In this document: positions 27,088 to 37,722 of the stretch, in pieces
How the letters are laid out: each line of letters opens with the position of its first letter
Numbering within the stretch: the stretch's first letter is position 1
Source of the DNA: Pseudofabraea citricarpa
Taxonomy: Eukaryota; Ascomycota; Leotiomycetes; Helotiales; Dermateaceae
Direction of reading: 5' to 3'
DNA: 64,000 bases
Assembly: GCA_029641185.1 (NCBI GenBank)
Contig: JAPWGK010000005.1
Span: 2,046,001-2,110,000 of the forward strand
Notes under the pieces: generated by a model
What the model saw: only the letters and a program-made list of their open reading frames with translations
What the model was told of the DNA's origin: nothing
Database searches by the model: none
Position numbers and translations under genes: made by a program

Positions 27088-27955
27088 AAGAGACGAAATG
27101 CATCTGAATAGATATTTAGACATGGGTTTATCAACAAATACCTTAATTGCTATCTGCCAAGAGGTTTACATGAATTTACCATGCTTGCTTATATAATGTG
27201 CTCTAGAGTGGAGAGTGGAAATGTTATGCGGATTGATGTCTTGGCTGCTGAAGAAACCTATCCATAATGCAGCATACTCTATATGGAGTTCCGGAATAGC
27301 CCGCACTTCCCGACCTTGGTACTGTCTTCCGCGCCATTAATAGAGTTTAGTCGTCATTTTTTTCATTGTGCTGGTATCCATGTTGTTGCATTAGCGAGCG
27401 CTATTGGTACGAGGTATGGGCGAGTTTCTTCGGTCCAACCCGCTCGAAGCGAGCAGCCAATCAAACCCTACTGTAAGCTGCTTGTTGCCAAGTCAAATAG
27501 AAAGTACGTGCAGTTATAATGTTTTGGGACTGAGACCGAGACGCTCCACTCAGATCACAAGACGACCTTTCACTTCTTTTTTTGTTCCGCTGGAACGCAT
27601 TAGTTCTATTGACATTTTCCCTTGGCACCCTATCCACCTATCCACCTCGCCTTCGTATGTCTACCAAATAAGAGTCATTAAAGAATTTGCGGGGACGATG
27701 GCAGTACGAAAGGGGCTCTTAGAGATTTAGATACTTTTTATCAGAGTAGATAAGTTAGAGAATATCTACAGTTATGATACATGGACTAGGAAACACTATT
27801 GCACTAATTTTGTTTATTCCTACGTTCATTTGGTGCATTGGATATAAGCGATATTCTTTTGAGAACCTAGAAGTATTGATATTGATGGGAAGTAAATAGT
27901 AGTCTGGCCTTGGGGAAATCACAAAGTAAAGCCTAGTAATGAGACTTAAAATTAC
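27088..27955. other. Convergent intergenic region
   Basis: Between the 3' ends of the amidase and the first isocyanide synthase. Short overlapping frames at 27283-27730 show no motif or splice logic. Nothing else seen. Confidence 0.55.
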
Positions 27956-29223
27956 TTAGATATCAAGAGCAAATCCACGGACTTGCACCCCACCAAAGAG
28001 CAATGCCAGGTCGGCGAGCTTCTGCTTCTCATCCTTGCTGAATATTTGGTGGCTCTCAGTTGCAGTGTTTACCACTACTACTTGACCACCATATTCATGG
28101 TAGATTTTGACGTGTGCTGGCCAAACGAAGACAAGATGTCTCTCGCGTAGACAATAGGGTTTTCCATCTTTCATGATAAGTTCATAGACATCTCTATCAC
28201 TGAAATCTCGCGAATATCCTGTGCGATACTGGCCTTTTGCGGTGACTATGACACAGGAATGCCAAGGCATGAGCCCGAAGGAAGCTGGTTGTGGAATCAA
28301 TGGCAGTGAGATTTTGGCTTTGCCCGTCGAAGAATGTATAGAAAGTCTGATAAAGCCGGCGTATTTAGCCTCCAGAGCCCTCTCATATGCCTTTCAGATG
28401 GTTAGAAATTAATATTGGAGAGAAGTTAAATCACTTACAAGTAATCTTTCAGTCATGCGTTTGGCAATTCTAGTGGTTTCTGCAGCATACAATTCAGCAT
28501 CCTGCTTGATTACCGGATTTAACTCAGGCCCCCAAAGTAGATCTTCCCTGGCAGATCTGACATACTTTTGATATGTCAAGCCAGTGTCCTTGTTCCTCTC
28601 AATTTCGTGATCAAGGTTGAACTCCGGGCCGAGGTATCTCGATTCCATTTGGACCCGGCAAGTCTCAGCCATTGCCAAGTAGTTTTCTTTTGTACTACCG
28701 TCTGCATCTCCTAAATCCAATACATCCATTAAGCGACGGAACTTGACGTGTAAGAATCCCTTTTGCTTGGCCATATCACGCAATTCTACTCCATAATCGT
28801 AAAAGTCTGCATCAGAGATCCCAAGAAGATCTGAAAGATGCAAGTCAGCCTCCGGAAGTTGCCATGGAATGGCCTGTGAACAATACCGTTGTAGACAGGG
28901 CCATCAGCAATGAGAGTAATGTTTCCTCCGCATTCGTAAACTTTTCCGATTTCCTTACAAAGGTGGTCTAGCCTCGCTAAGGCAAGCTCCTCGCCTAAAT
29001 CGGGATTGCTGCCAAGGACTTTGTCGGTATTCGGATTCTTCCAGGGAAAAGCTGGCAGTAGCATGGAGATTGGTTTTCGAGAAGCATGGAATCCCTTAAT
29101 CTTGGATACAATTGTTGCTTCATAGGTGGTGGTCTGAGTGGATGTTGTTTGGCCCTCATAGCAGGAGAACTGTCGGAAAATAGCCAAAATCCTGTCAATA
29201 TCTGGTTGGGTAATAATCTGCAT
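27956..29223 (-). CDS. Isocyanide (isonitrile) synthase, copy 1
   Basis: Three exons (29223-28887, 28830-28439, 28390-27956; introns of 56 and 48 nt) encode 387 residues of the pyoverdine/dityrosine biosynthesis family (PvcA, IsnA, yeast Dit1, XanB). Motifs in order: [30 protein letters not shown] [42 protein letters not shown], a helical middle, [23 protein letters not shown] and a C-terminal [13 protein letters not shown]. Characterised members turn the amino group of an amino acid into an isocyanide using ribulose-5-phosphate. The start is the first ATG; the N-terminus is shorter than copy 2 by about 80 residues, and an upstream exon is possible. Both intron positions match copy 2, showing duplication. 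No PvcB-like oxygenase is nearby. Confidence 0.9.
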
Positions 29224-30243
29224 GTTGTCCTTGTAACTGAAGATGATGCTTTCGATGGATCTCCTTCTATCATTCAGTTTTATTAAATGGCGGGTGTTGC
29301 ATTTATTATGATTCTCCGCATAAGTGTTGCGAATATATCATGCCGGCTGAAATCATATCCAGTTAAACTACGCACGATAGAACGGCATGGTTTTTTAGAG
29401 CCCCACAATTTGCTACAGGTAGTAACAACATTTTAAGTTCGACGTGCTATCTGCATAAAATAAAGCTGCAGCGATATCTTGGCAACAAGGACCTCGCTTC
29501 CAATCACACATGGATTGTTGGAAGAACTCCTGTTTACCCGTGAACATACCTGCAGACTAGTACCCACAGGAGATTGAAGCATATAAATGGGTCTGAAATA
29601 TACCGAGCACAATCTAACTGGGACTACTGAGTTCTGATAAGCCACCTACTTGTTGCATTCAATACGCCATTGATTATAAAACCTCTAGAACTTGAAACAA
29701 GCTTCTTAAATCAAGAAATTGGCACTAAGCGCAGTTCTAACCTCAGGGTAACTGACACTATACAACAGTTATTACCAAGAGATGCTAGTTCTTAGTTTGA
29801 CAGGGTTGTATTACTATAATAGTAATTGGAAGCAGAATGCAGAGCTTATCGACATATAGTACAGGGCTTTCAGAAGTCAGGTGGGCAGAGAAGCGCGCAA
29901 AACTGCCTAATCTAGTTCTGCTCTTATCGATGACCAGCAACGAGAACAATATTACGTGATAATATCCCCGCCACCTTCGTATAGCAATTTATGCGCTCGG
30001 TCTCATGGATTTTGGGATTGGATGCCGCATCTACCTGGCCTGATATGCATGATTCTAGGTTCCTCGAGCGCATAAAGAGACCACGTAACTAAGCAGCTAA
30101 AACCATCTAGCCACTCACTTATCACAGACTTTCCAAATTCTCTAGTAATTTTTGAGTGAAACGTCTCTATTTGTCTATATCTGATCTTGGGATCAGCTTA
30201 TTGTCTCGTCTGCTTTGTCCCTTTGTTTTTGTCCAGATTCTAA
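29224..30243. promoter_or_regulatory. Shared upstream region of the two isocyanide synthases
   Basis: About 1 kb between the two divergent synthase start codons. It must contain both promoters and is a natural place for co-regulation. An ACGTG core occurs near 29953. No further operator can be claimed by eye, and no gene is seen. Confidence 0.5.
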
Positions 30244-31735
30244 ATGGCTCCTTCAGCAACTGAAGACTACTCTGCTGGAACGGAAATTAGCTACCAGAAG
30301 AACGTTAAATTTTTGGAGCTAACCATAACCCACCAGAAAAAGCTGAAAGCTTTTGATGCCAATGAAAATAGCGAAAGTCAGAAATCATTCGAGGTTCAGG
30401 ATGTCCATGAAATCGACTGTGTTTTGGGTGGCCGAGGCAAAGTTGCGGTGGAAGAAACCCCTGGGATTGAAGAAAATGTTAGTGTAAAAAGAAAAGTCTC
30501 ACGATATGAGAAAACTGTTACGGATATCGTGGATATCATCGAAGCTTTTAGTTTACATCAAGCGGAGAGCAACTTTTTAGGGAGGGCAGTGTTCTCGCCT
30601 CGAATTAGGCGACATGTTGTTGAAGGGCGAAAAATTCCGATGGTACTTCCAGCATTTCCAGCCAAGAGCATAAACTGCCTTGACAAAGTCTTAGGACCAC
30701 TGCCGGACCTAGGAGAAGAATTAGCTCTAGACAGGCTAGATGATCTTTGCAGAAGGATTCAAAGCGTCTACGCGCCAGGTGCAACGGTATTAATTGCTAC
30801 CGATGGTGCTTGCTACAATGGTATGACGGACTACTCTGGCTATGAAGGAGTTGACTAACAGACATGAAAGATCTTACTGGGGTCACAGACAATAACCTTT
30901 GGGAATATGGCGTGAGGCTCCGTGAGATGGTTGCTGCTAAGGGATACACTTCAATAGAATTCGTACGTCTCATGAACCTTCTCGGATTATACACCGACTC
31001 GAAGATCACAAAAGAAATGTTTGTAAACCTCCTCGAACCATCAAGAAAGGAACTTGAAAGCAAGTATGGAGAGCCTGGCTTTGATGCTAAAGCCTGTATC
31101 AAAAATGATCCCGATTACAAGATGACTTATGATGGGTATGCCAAGTTCTTGAAGAAAGACCTAGCCCATGGCATCATCCGATCGTCTGTTACAAGCGGCA
31201 AGAAATATAAGGCGAAGGTTCATGAAACTGCAAAGGCAATGATCGCTAGAGGAGTGGTAAGACTAATTATTGCATTGAATTGTACACAGTGCTAACATGC
31301 ATCCCAAAGGCATTTTCGAAACTTATACTTGAGAAATATCCCGAGCATGTACGACTTTCAATACATCCATCTACTGGAAGAACTAAGATTTCCATGCCAT
31401 TGATTCCTTCGACTGGAACTTTCTCAATGACTCCATGGCATTCAGTGGTTGTCGTGGATATTTATGGCAATTTTAGAACGACACATGTTGCTGGGTTACG
31501 AAGTACACATGACCTCGTATACAAGAATGGTCATCCTTACTACTTCAGAGAACGTTCAAACCTGTTTCAATGGGAAGCTAAAGTGGAATTCGAGCATTTG
31601 TACGGCGGTGGTTTGGTTGTGCATAATGTTGGAGGAACAGAACAGACAAAGTTCTCTTTAAGCAATTCTGACAAGGAAAAGCTCGCGACGCTTGCTATCC
31701 TACAGCGCAATATTCACTTGAGGGGGTTTACGTAG
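30244..31735 (+). CDS. Isocyanide (isonitrile) synthase, copy 2
   Basis: Three exons (30244-30820, 30862-31256, 31310-31735; introns of 41 and 53 nt) encode 465 residues. About 90 extra residues precede the catalytic region. Family motifs are [81 protein letters not shown] and a C-terminal LATLAILQRNIHLRGF. Two copies aligned by eye are alike over the whole catalytic region but clearly diverged, so they may use different amino acids. Intron 1 splits the same codon (YN-D) and intron 2 falls before the same A-(Y/F) residue as in copy 1. No frame damage is seen, so both appear functional. Product and amino-acid substrate are unknown. Confidence 0.92.
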
Positions 31736-32281
31736 ATACCAAGTTACATGCAATATTTTTCTTTCAATAAAACGGACGATGGATTTCTCACTTTAGCTTC
31801 TCATATGCTTGCAAATGATAATAACCCAAGCTAGCAGATTTTCATACACACCTACTAAATTACTATGATTTGCTAAGAAAGACACTGTCAAACACTGCCA
31901 TGAAGTAGAAAACACCTCGAGATCATTTTATTACTGGGAGGTCTCATCTACAAGGGCGAGTATTCCGAATTTGTAATCAAATAATAAATTCATTTGAGTA
32001 CTAGGTAGCTTATACTAGATAAATATTCAGCCTATCATTATCAGCGATTCTTGATATGTTGCTTTTTACCCTTCATTTAACTGCGTGGGGTACGCAGACC
32101 CCTCGGTGGAATTGATCTAGGATTTATCGGCGAAGATTTTAGAGGCCCCAAAGGATATCTGCCCACGTAGGCAGATAACAGGCCAAGACCTAACGTGTAC
32201 AGTGCCAACATGTTCGCCACGGCATATTCCTACTCTCAACCACATCTTATTTCATCTCATCTATCAAAGCTATCACCTATC
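31736..32281. other. Intergenic, AT-rich
   Basis: Downstream of isocyanide synthase copy 2. No gene seen. The last 60 bases, with repeated ATCTCATC-like words, resemble the upstream regions of the 148-residue gene family that follows. Confidence 0.5.
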
Positions 32282-32512
32282 ATGCCTGATGATCCGAGAA
32301 CCAAACTGGCGAAGTCCAAGATCGAAGGTCAACGGATAAACACGAATACGTCCCCATGGCCTTCACTTACGGCGCGGGTATTTTCATGTTTATTTTACCG
32401 GTGGGATAGTTGGATTTTTGGGAAGACTAGGAAAGGAAGTCGATTGTGGTGTTTTCTAAATTCATGGCTTCTTGTAGCCAGAGAGGAATGGCAAGGCTTA
32501 GCTGCTCCGTGA
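32282..32512 (+). pseudogene. Truncated copy of the 148-residue gene family
   Basis: The first 27 codons (MPDDPRTKLAKSKIEG, then NTSPWP) match the intact relatives at 32718 and 44603 almost exactly. After SPWP the homology ends abruptly and the frame runs 49 codons into unrelated sequence. The 5' flank also resembles the other copies. I read this as a duplicated 5' fragment, probably from ectopic recombination, rather than a working gene. Confidence 0.7.
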
Positions 32513-32717
32513 TGGAATGTAACTCGGGGCCAGAAGCACTGTGATGACAAGACAGTGAAGTGGGAAGGCTTGGAATAGATGCGATTGGCCCAGTCCAAAG
32601 CGTGTTGGTCCATCACATGACCCATCCCCCGCAAAACACACCACTTCTCCGTCACATCTCGATTCATCTCATCCCATCTCGTCCATAAGTAATATCGCTA
32701 CATCTGCACTATCCACA

Positions 32718-33164
32718 ATGTCCAATGACTTGAGGATTAAACTGGCCAAGTCCAAAATCGAAGGCCAACAGGAAAACACCTCACCATGGCCTCCAGGAGT
32801 CTGGGCGGCCGCCCACGCAGCATATAAATCGGGATGGACAATGCCAGAGAAGCGACATCCAGTCGTCATCAGTCCAGACAACCTAGACAACCCAGACAAC
32901 CCAGACAGCCCAGACAATCCCGTCTTTACTCGCGAGAAGCTTCAGGAGCTGGCTGGTCTACCATTATTGCCCGAAGTCATGACGACGACCAAGACTACTT
33001 TATCCGGCAAAAACACAGATAAATTTAAGTCTGAACTGGTTCAGATATGCGATATCAACTCAGATCAGCTCGAGAGACTCAAAGAACGCACCGATGGAGA
33101 GACGATATACGTCTGGTTCAAGGAAATACGCCGGGCTGCTTGGTTGGTGCGGTCGGTGAAGTAG
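32718..33164 (+). CDS. Unknown 148-residue protein, family copy A
   Basis: An intact single-exon gene of 148 residues. The N-terminus LRIKLAKSKIEGQ and the block GVWAAAHAAYKSGWTMPEKRHPVVIS are shared with the copy at 44157-44603. The C-terminal block is charged and ends in AAWLVRSVK. Between them is a tandem run of Asp-Asn/Ser-Pro triplets encoded by near-perfect 9-bp repeats (32874-32922), absent from the other copy. No signal peptide or membrane segment is present and no known domain is recognised. Conservation of reading frame between two copies argues that the family is protein-coding. Confidence 0.7.
   Translation: MSNDLRIKLAKSKIEGQQENTSPWPPGVWAAAHAAYKSGWTMPEKRHPVVISPDNLDNPDNPDSPDNPVFTREKLQELAGLPLLPEVMTTTKTTLSGKNTDKFKSELVQICDINSDQLERLKERTDGETIYVWFKEIRRAAWLVRSVK
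32874..32922 (+). repeat. 9-bp coding tandem repeat (Asp-Asn-Pro)
   Basis: Five near-perfect copies of a CAACCCAGA-like nonamer inside the 148-residue gene, encoding Asp-Asn/Ser-Pro triplets. The 9-bp period keeps frame, so copy number can change without destroying the gene. Confidence 0.9.
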
Positions 33165-33461
33165 TAATAGCAAGGGTCAGTCATATATGAGGTGGTTGAA
33201 ATTGAGAATCAGCATTTGAGCTGGAGACTGTTGGCGTTATATTCTTGTCTTGCCTTGAGTTAGAAAACTATTCCGTTCAGGAACTTTAATTCAGAGCAAT
33301 GCTAAAGCAAGAGATTATCCTGACTCCTCAGAAACCAGCTTGATGAAATTATCACAGGCCTGTAGAAACGTGAAGGCTACATTGAATTGATACCTGAGAC
33401 CCAGCCTGCCCGCCTACCTAGGCAAATAGCTTGCGGGACCAAAAATTAAGACTGGTTGACT

Positions 33462-35370
33462 CTATGCATCTTGGTGCTCTACATGTGCTAAATCTCGGAT
33501 CTTTTTATCTAGGTCCTGATGGCCTTCTAGTACCCTACTACTTGCTCTGGCCTTGGTTTTGTCTCTTCGATGTAGGAATTGCCCAAGCGAAAATACTGCC
33601 CAGAAAGTACAGACGAAAATGGTGTTCACAGTATACCCCTTCCTCCATTTAGGCGCTATTAAAAATTAGAGCTATGAATAACAAGCGGCTCGATGTCAAC
33701 TTACCCTCAACTACGGGAAATACTGTAATGGGATAAAATGAGAAGAAAGCCCATCCCATAGTCATCTAATAAGGAGAACAGTCATTGGAATCATTTTAGA
33801 CTGCAGAGGAGATTTCAGAGGACTTACCATTGCACCTGTCGTGAATGCTCTTGCCTCTGCATCATCTTTCATCACAATGTTTACCCAAGGAAATAAGATC
33901 GGCGTTACAGCAGATGTCAAACCAAGCAGATAGTTTGCTGTGACTATAGTTCTCAATCAGCAGGGCCTTTCGAAAAAGAAAAAGAACAAGAAAAAAAAAC
34001 TGCGATGTACGGAACAAATCTTACAATGTAAACCCGTTGGAATATTCCAAACCAGCAAAACAATGTTACAGAACAGGAGAATAAATGATACGATTGAAAA
34101 TATGATCCACAAAGGATAGATCATACACAGAGAGGTAGCTAGAATTGCCGAGACTATTGCGACTGCTTGAACTCCTGTGGGTATAGTATTGATCTGAGCG
34201 ATAGTGTATGTTCCGTGCTTTTTTGCTTCATCCTTGAGCCAGAGCGCCATTTGTCCCGTTGGATAAGACGAACATTGAAAACTGGCAATTTCAGTCAATA
34301 CGAATCAAAAGTCTAGGAGAGGTTCTTACAAGACGTAGGCAAAAACCGCAACATAAAAATGCCACCTTGTAAAGACTCTCTTCAGCATCGCTTTCCCGAT
34401 CTTCTTACTCGGCTTGACCCCGTCATCGGCCATACGCTTTCTGGCCAACTCGTGCTCTCTATCTGTGAGATAGAACGGCTTTTTACTTGCTGGCAGTCCC
34501 GGGAATATGAAGAAACTTGCAAAAGCGATCGGCAAGCTAATGCAACCATCGATTATGAACAACCATCTCCACCCTGCCATTCCATGAACCCCGTTAAGGT
34601 TATTGTAGGCTGCTGCTTGTAGATAACCGCCAAACATGGAGCCTACGTTACTTGACACGTACCAAACACCACACCTCTTAAATAGTTCATCTGCCCGATA
34701 CCAAGATGAAAGTATGTAAAGAGATCCAGAAGAAGCTGGTGTTTCAAGAACTCCAAGGAGGAAGCGAATACCGTATATATCGCGCTCGTTACGGAGGCGA
34801 CATTGAAGGAAGGTTAGAACCGACCAACAGACTTCCATCGATGGTACATACCACCGAGTGAATTGGGGTCGAGAGAGAAGCATCATGGACGGGATTTCGA
34901 ATAAGAGGTATCCGAGGTTATAGAAAGTTCCAAATAAGGAATACCTAATTCCTGGTAAGCTAGTTTCTTGTACGGTATCTTGAATGCAGTACTAACTGAT
35001 TGCCGTTCAGTTTCAGATCTTCTCTCATTCCTGATACGTAAGCATTATTGATGTTGGATGAGTCAAGCCATTTCAAAAAGACTAATCTCGCTGTTAGAAC
35101 CCAAGTTATGCCTATATGAAATTCCATTTACTAACACATCAAGCAGCAAAATGGCATCAGTGTGTAATCAATTTTCTTGAGGAGTTTTCGTTCCTCGGCC
35201 GAGTAATGACTGGGGTACCAATCGAACATATACAGCCATGCTTTCCATAAAGACCTGACAGGTGGTTTTGTCGTGGTAGAGCTTGGAATGATCTCTTCAT
35301 CCTTGAGTGCTTCGGTTGTCCGAGCCTCAGCGATGGCCTTGTCAGCGGTTTCGTTCCTTGTGTCGGTCAT
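33462..35370 (-). CDS. MFS transporter, Dal5/Tna1-type anion:cation symporter
   Basis: Seven exons (35370-35136, 35081-34997, 34944-34330, 34281-34025, 33943-33828, 33765-33705, 33655-33462) encode 520 residues. An alternative ATG at 35424 would add 18 residues. Family features: [20 protein letters not shown] then [64 protein letters not shown] and [11 protein letters not shown]. About 12 membrane segments are visible. The group carries allantoate, nicotinate, and other organic anions, and bacterial relatives carry hexuronates. It is divergent from the GH88 gene (613 bp), which makes a uronate or unsaturated oligouronide a reasonable substrate guess. Confidence 0.88.
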
Positions 35371-35983
35371 TTTTGGATGACGGCCACTTCTTAAAAAGCT
35401 CGAAACTTGGCTGGTATGATTCATAATAAATCGCCCTGTGGGAGCAAGAGGCTACGTTAAGTAGATTTCGGATTAAGACATGCTGTTTTGTCGTGACTAT
35501 TCAACTGGCGATCAAAATCTGTTGAAGACTGGTCTCTACCACAAGGTTGTGATTACCCCACACTCAGTAGAGGTGGGGAAGAAAGCCGCGGATAAATTGC
35601 AGCGGTAAATGGACTACATTAGGGTGTGATCTGCATAAGTCAACTAGCTTCAATGTTCTGTCAAGAGTCAGCAGAGATAGTGAGGTTGCAGCTTCATGTG
35701 CTCTCTCGGACGGCGGGGTATTGGCAGCGGATATAGAGCCGAGCGGCATTTGACTTTGGTTTAGCGACAGCATTATCCTGTCTGGTTTGTTGTACATAGT
35801 ACATGAATGTGAATTTCCCCATTCGAGTATAGTGCCAAAGTCCTGCTCCAAGATATGGTGCAATTTTACATTTGCCATATTTAGGGCTTTAAAAATCTAG
35901 TCAATTTCATTCTCTGAGCACTACTTGCAATAGACACACAAAGTCATTCTAGAACAAGCAACTAGAAAATTTCCAGCAGAAAC
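35371..35983. promoter_or_regulatory. Divergent promoter, Dal5-type MFS and GH88
   Basis: The 613-bp spacer between two divergent genes. It contains a dense group of CGG triplets near 35706-35745, including the nonamer GGCGGGGTA at 35712-35720. The same nonamer lies at 40793-40801 in front of the Zn2Cys6/DUF2264 pair. Zn2Cys6 factors bind CGG triplets, so these are candidate sites, although its eight-base core also occurs elsewhere in the window by chance. Confidence 0.35.
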
Positions 35984-37560
35984 ATGGCGCAAGTACAAGT
36001 TCGGTATGGCCATGAAGAAATAGCTTCGGAAATCGAACTCATGCCCAAAATTATCAGTCCCAACCAGATTACGACAATACCTCCGGATTGCATAGTTTCT
36101 GTTACCACGACAGTGCCTGGGCGTTTCTTTACAGCGAAAGATGTTGAGCTTCAGGAACTTTTTGCAGAAAACATCTTTGCAAAAGTTTGGCGCACTGCGA
36201 ATCGAGATTTAGACATGAATGTAGGTAATATATTGCACTCCCCATACCATGTTTCCTGCTTAGGCTGAGACCAACGATCCATTAGAATATTAAAACAGCA
36301 TTTCCCGAGTACGTGCCCCAAGAAGGTGCGGATCGAGGCAAGTATGTTCTACGTGAAGCTCAGTTTTGGACTTGTGGATTTTTCCCAGGCACACTCTTTA
36401 CATTATTGGAACGAGTAATCAAATATCCAGAGGCTGTGGAATTGGGGCAAGGATCTAGTCCAGCATTCAAAGACCATCTTCTTGTTCTCTGTAGGGCATG
36501 GTCAAGTTCCCTTCATGATATGGCTACACGAACAGATACTCATGACCTGGGATTCATTGTTGAGCCTGCTCTGCGTCTTGATTGGGAAATTACAGGCAAC
36601 GGACAAAGCCTGCAATCTCTCATTAAAGCCGCGCATAGTCTCGCAAGTCGATACGATGCAAGAGTGAGAGCCATTCGCAGCTGGGACTTAATTAACAAGA
36701 AAGACGTCAAGATTGTTTCTATGGAGGAGAATTTCATCGTCATAATCGACAGCCTTTGCAATCTCAACCTTCTATTTTACGCTGACGCACATTCAAAGGA
36801 TCACACACTTCAAACCATTGCCAAAACACATGCTTTGACTTTACTGCGCACTCATCTTCGACCAGAATCACGGCACATGGCATCCAAGACTGGGTATCAG
36901 GGTCAGATCTTTTCAACGTGCCATGTTGCAAATCTCGATCCAAGAACGGGCTTCATCAAACGGCGCATGACAGCTCAAGGCTATTCCGATGACTCGACTT
37001 GGGCGCGTGGACAAGCATGGGCTATTTTAGGTTATGCACAAACCTATATGTGGACCAAAGAAGAAATGTTTCTTGAGGCAGCTTGTGGCCTGGTGGAATA
37101 TTTCCTGCAGAGACTAGGAGATGGCTGCAAGGTACCAGTCTGGGACTTTGATGCGCCTATTGAAGAGCCTGATAATCCAGTTCTGGATTCTTCCGCCGCT
37201 GCCATAGCTGCAAATGGGATGCTTTTGATTTCGGAAGCTTTATCTGCACTTCAAAACCCCGGACTAGCCGAAGGCTTTAGAGATGCAGCAATAGATATGG
37301 TGAAAGACCTTCTCACCTACTCACTTTCGGAAGAGAAAGCCAAATTCGAGATCAGTAATCATACCGGCGGATTAGAAGACAATGATAGATTGGCAGTAAA
37401 AGACGTGGAGGCTGGAAGATCTTTCGATGCTATTCTCAAAAATGCAACTGCCAACAATAACGTGGGTGCAAATCGCAGGTATCGAAACCATGGTCTAGTC
37501 TACGCAGATTACTACCTTGCTCAAATAGGCAACCAACTTTTAAGAATGGGATTAGTTTAA
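35984..37560 (+). CDS. GH88 unsaturated uronyl hydrolase
   Basis: Two exons (35984-36224, 36299-37560; 74-nt intron) encode 500 residues. The (alpha/alpha)6-barrel family motifs are present: FWTCGFFPGTLFTLLER, HDLGF (Asp about 163), IIDSLCNLNLLFYA (Asp about 230, the catalytic pair with D163 by family comparison), and GYSDDSTWARGQAWAILGYA. Known members remove the 4,5-unsaturated glucuronyl or galacturonyl residue from oligosaccharides made by polysaccharide lyases. No signal peptide is visible, so it should act in the cytosol on imported oligosaccharides, which fits the divergent transporter. The C-terminus has RRYRNHGLVYADYYL, typical of the family. Confidence 0.9.
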
Positions 37561-37722
37561 TGCGAGTAAATTGGTTTTCACTCATTTTACTTGTGTTCAA
37601 CCGGTTCTTTCAAGACCGAAAACGAGAAGTATCAAAGAGTGTTTATTCACTCAAGATGCCAATGGATTGATTGTAGCTACCGTAGAACCTAGATTATACA
37701 CCAAACAATAGATGTTCATCAT

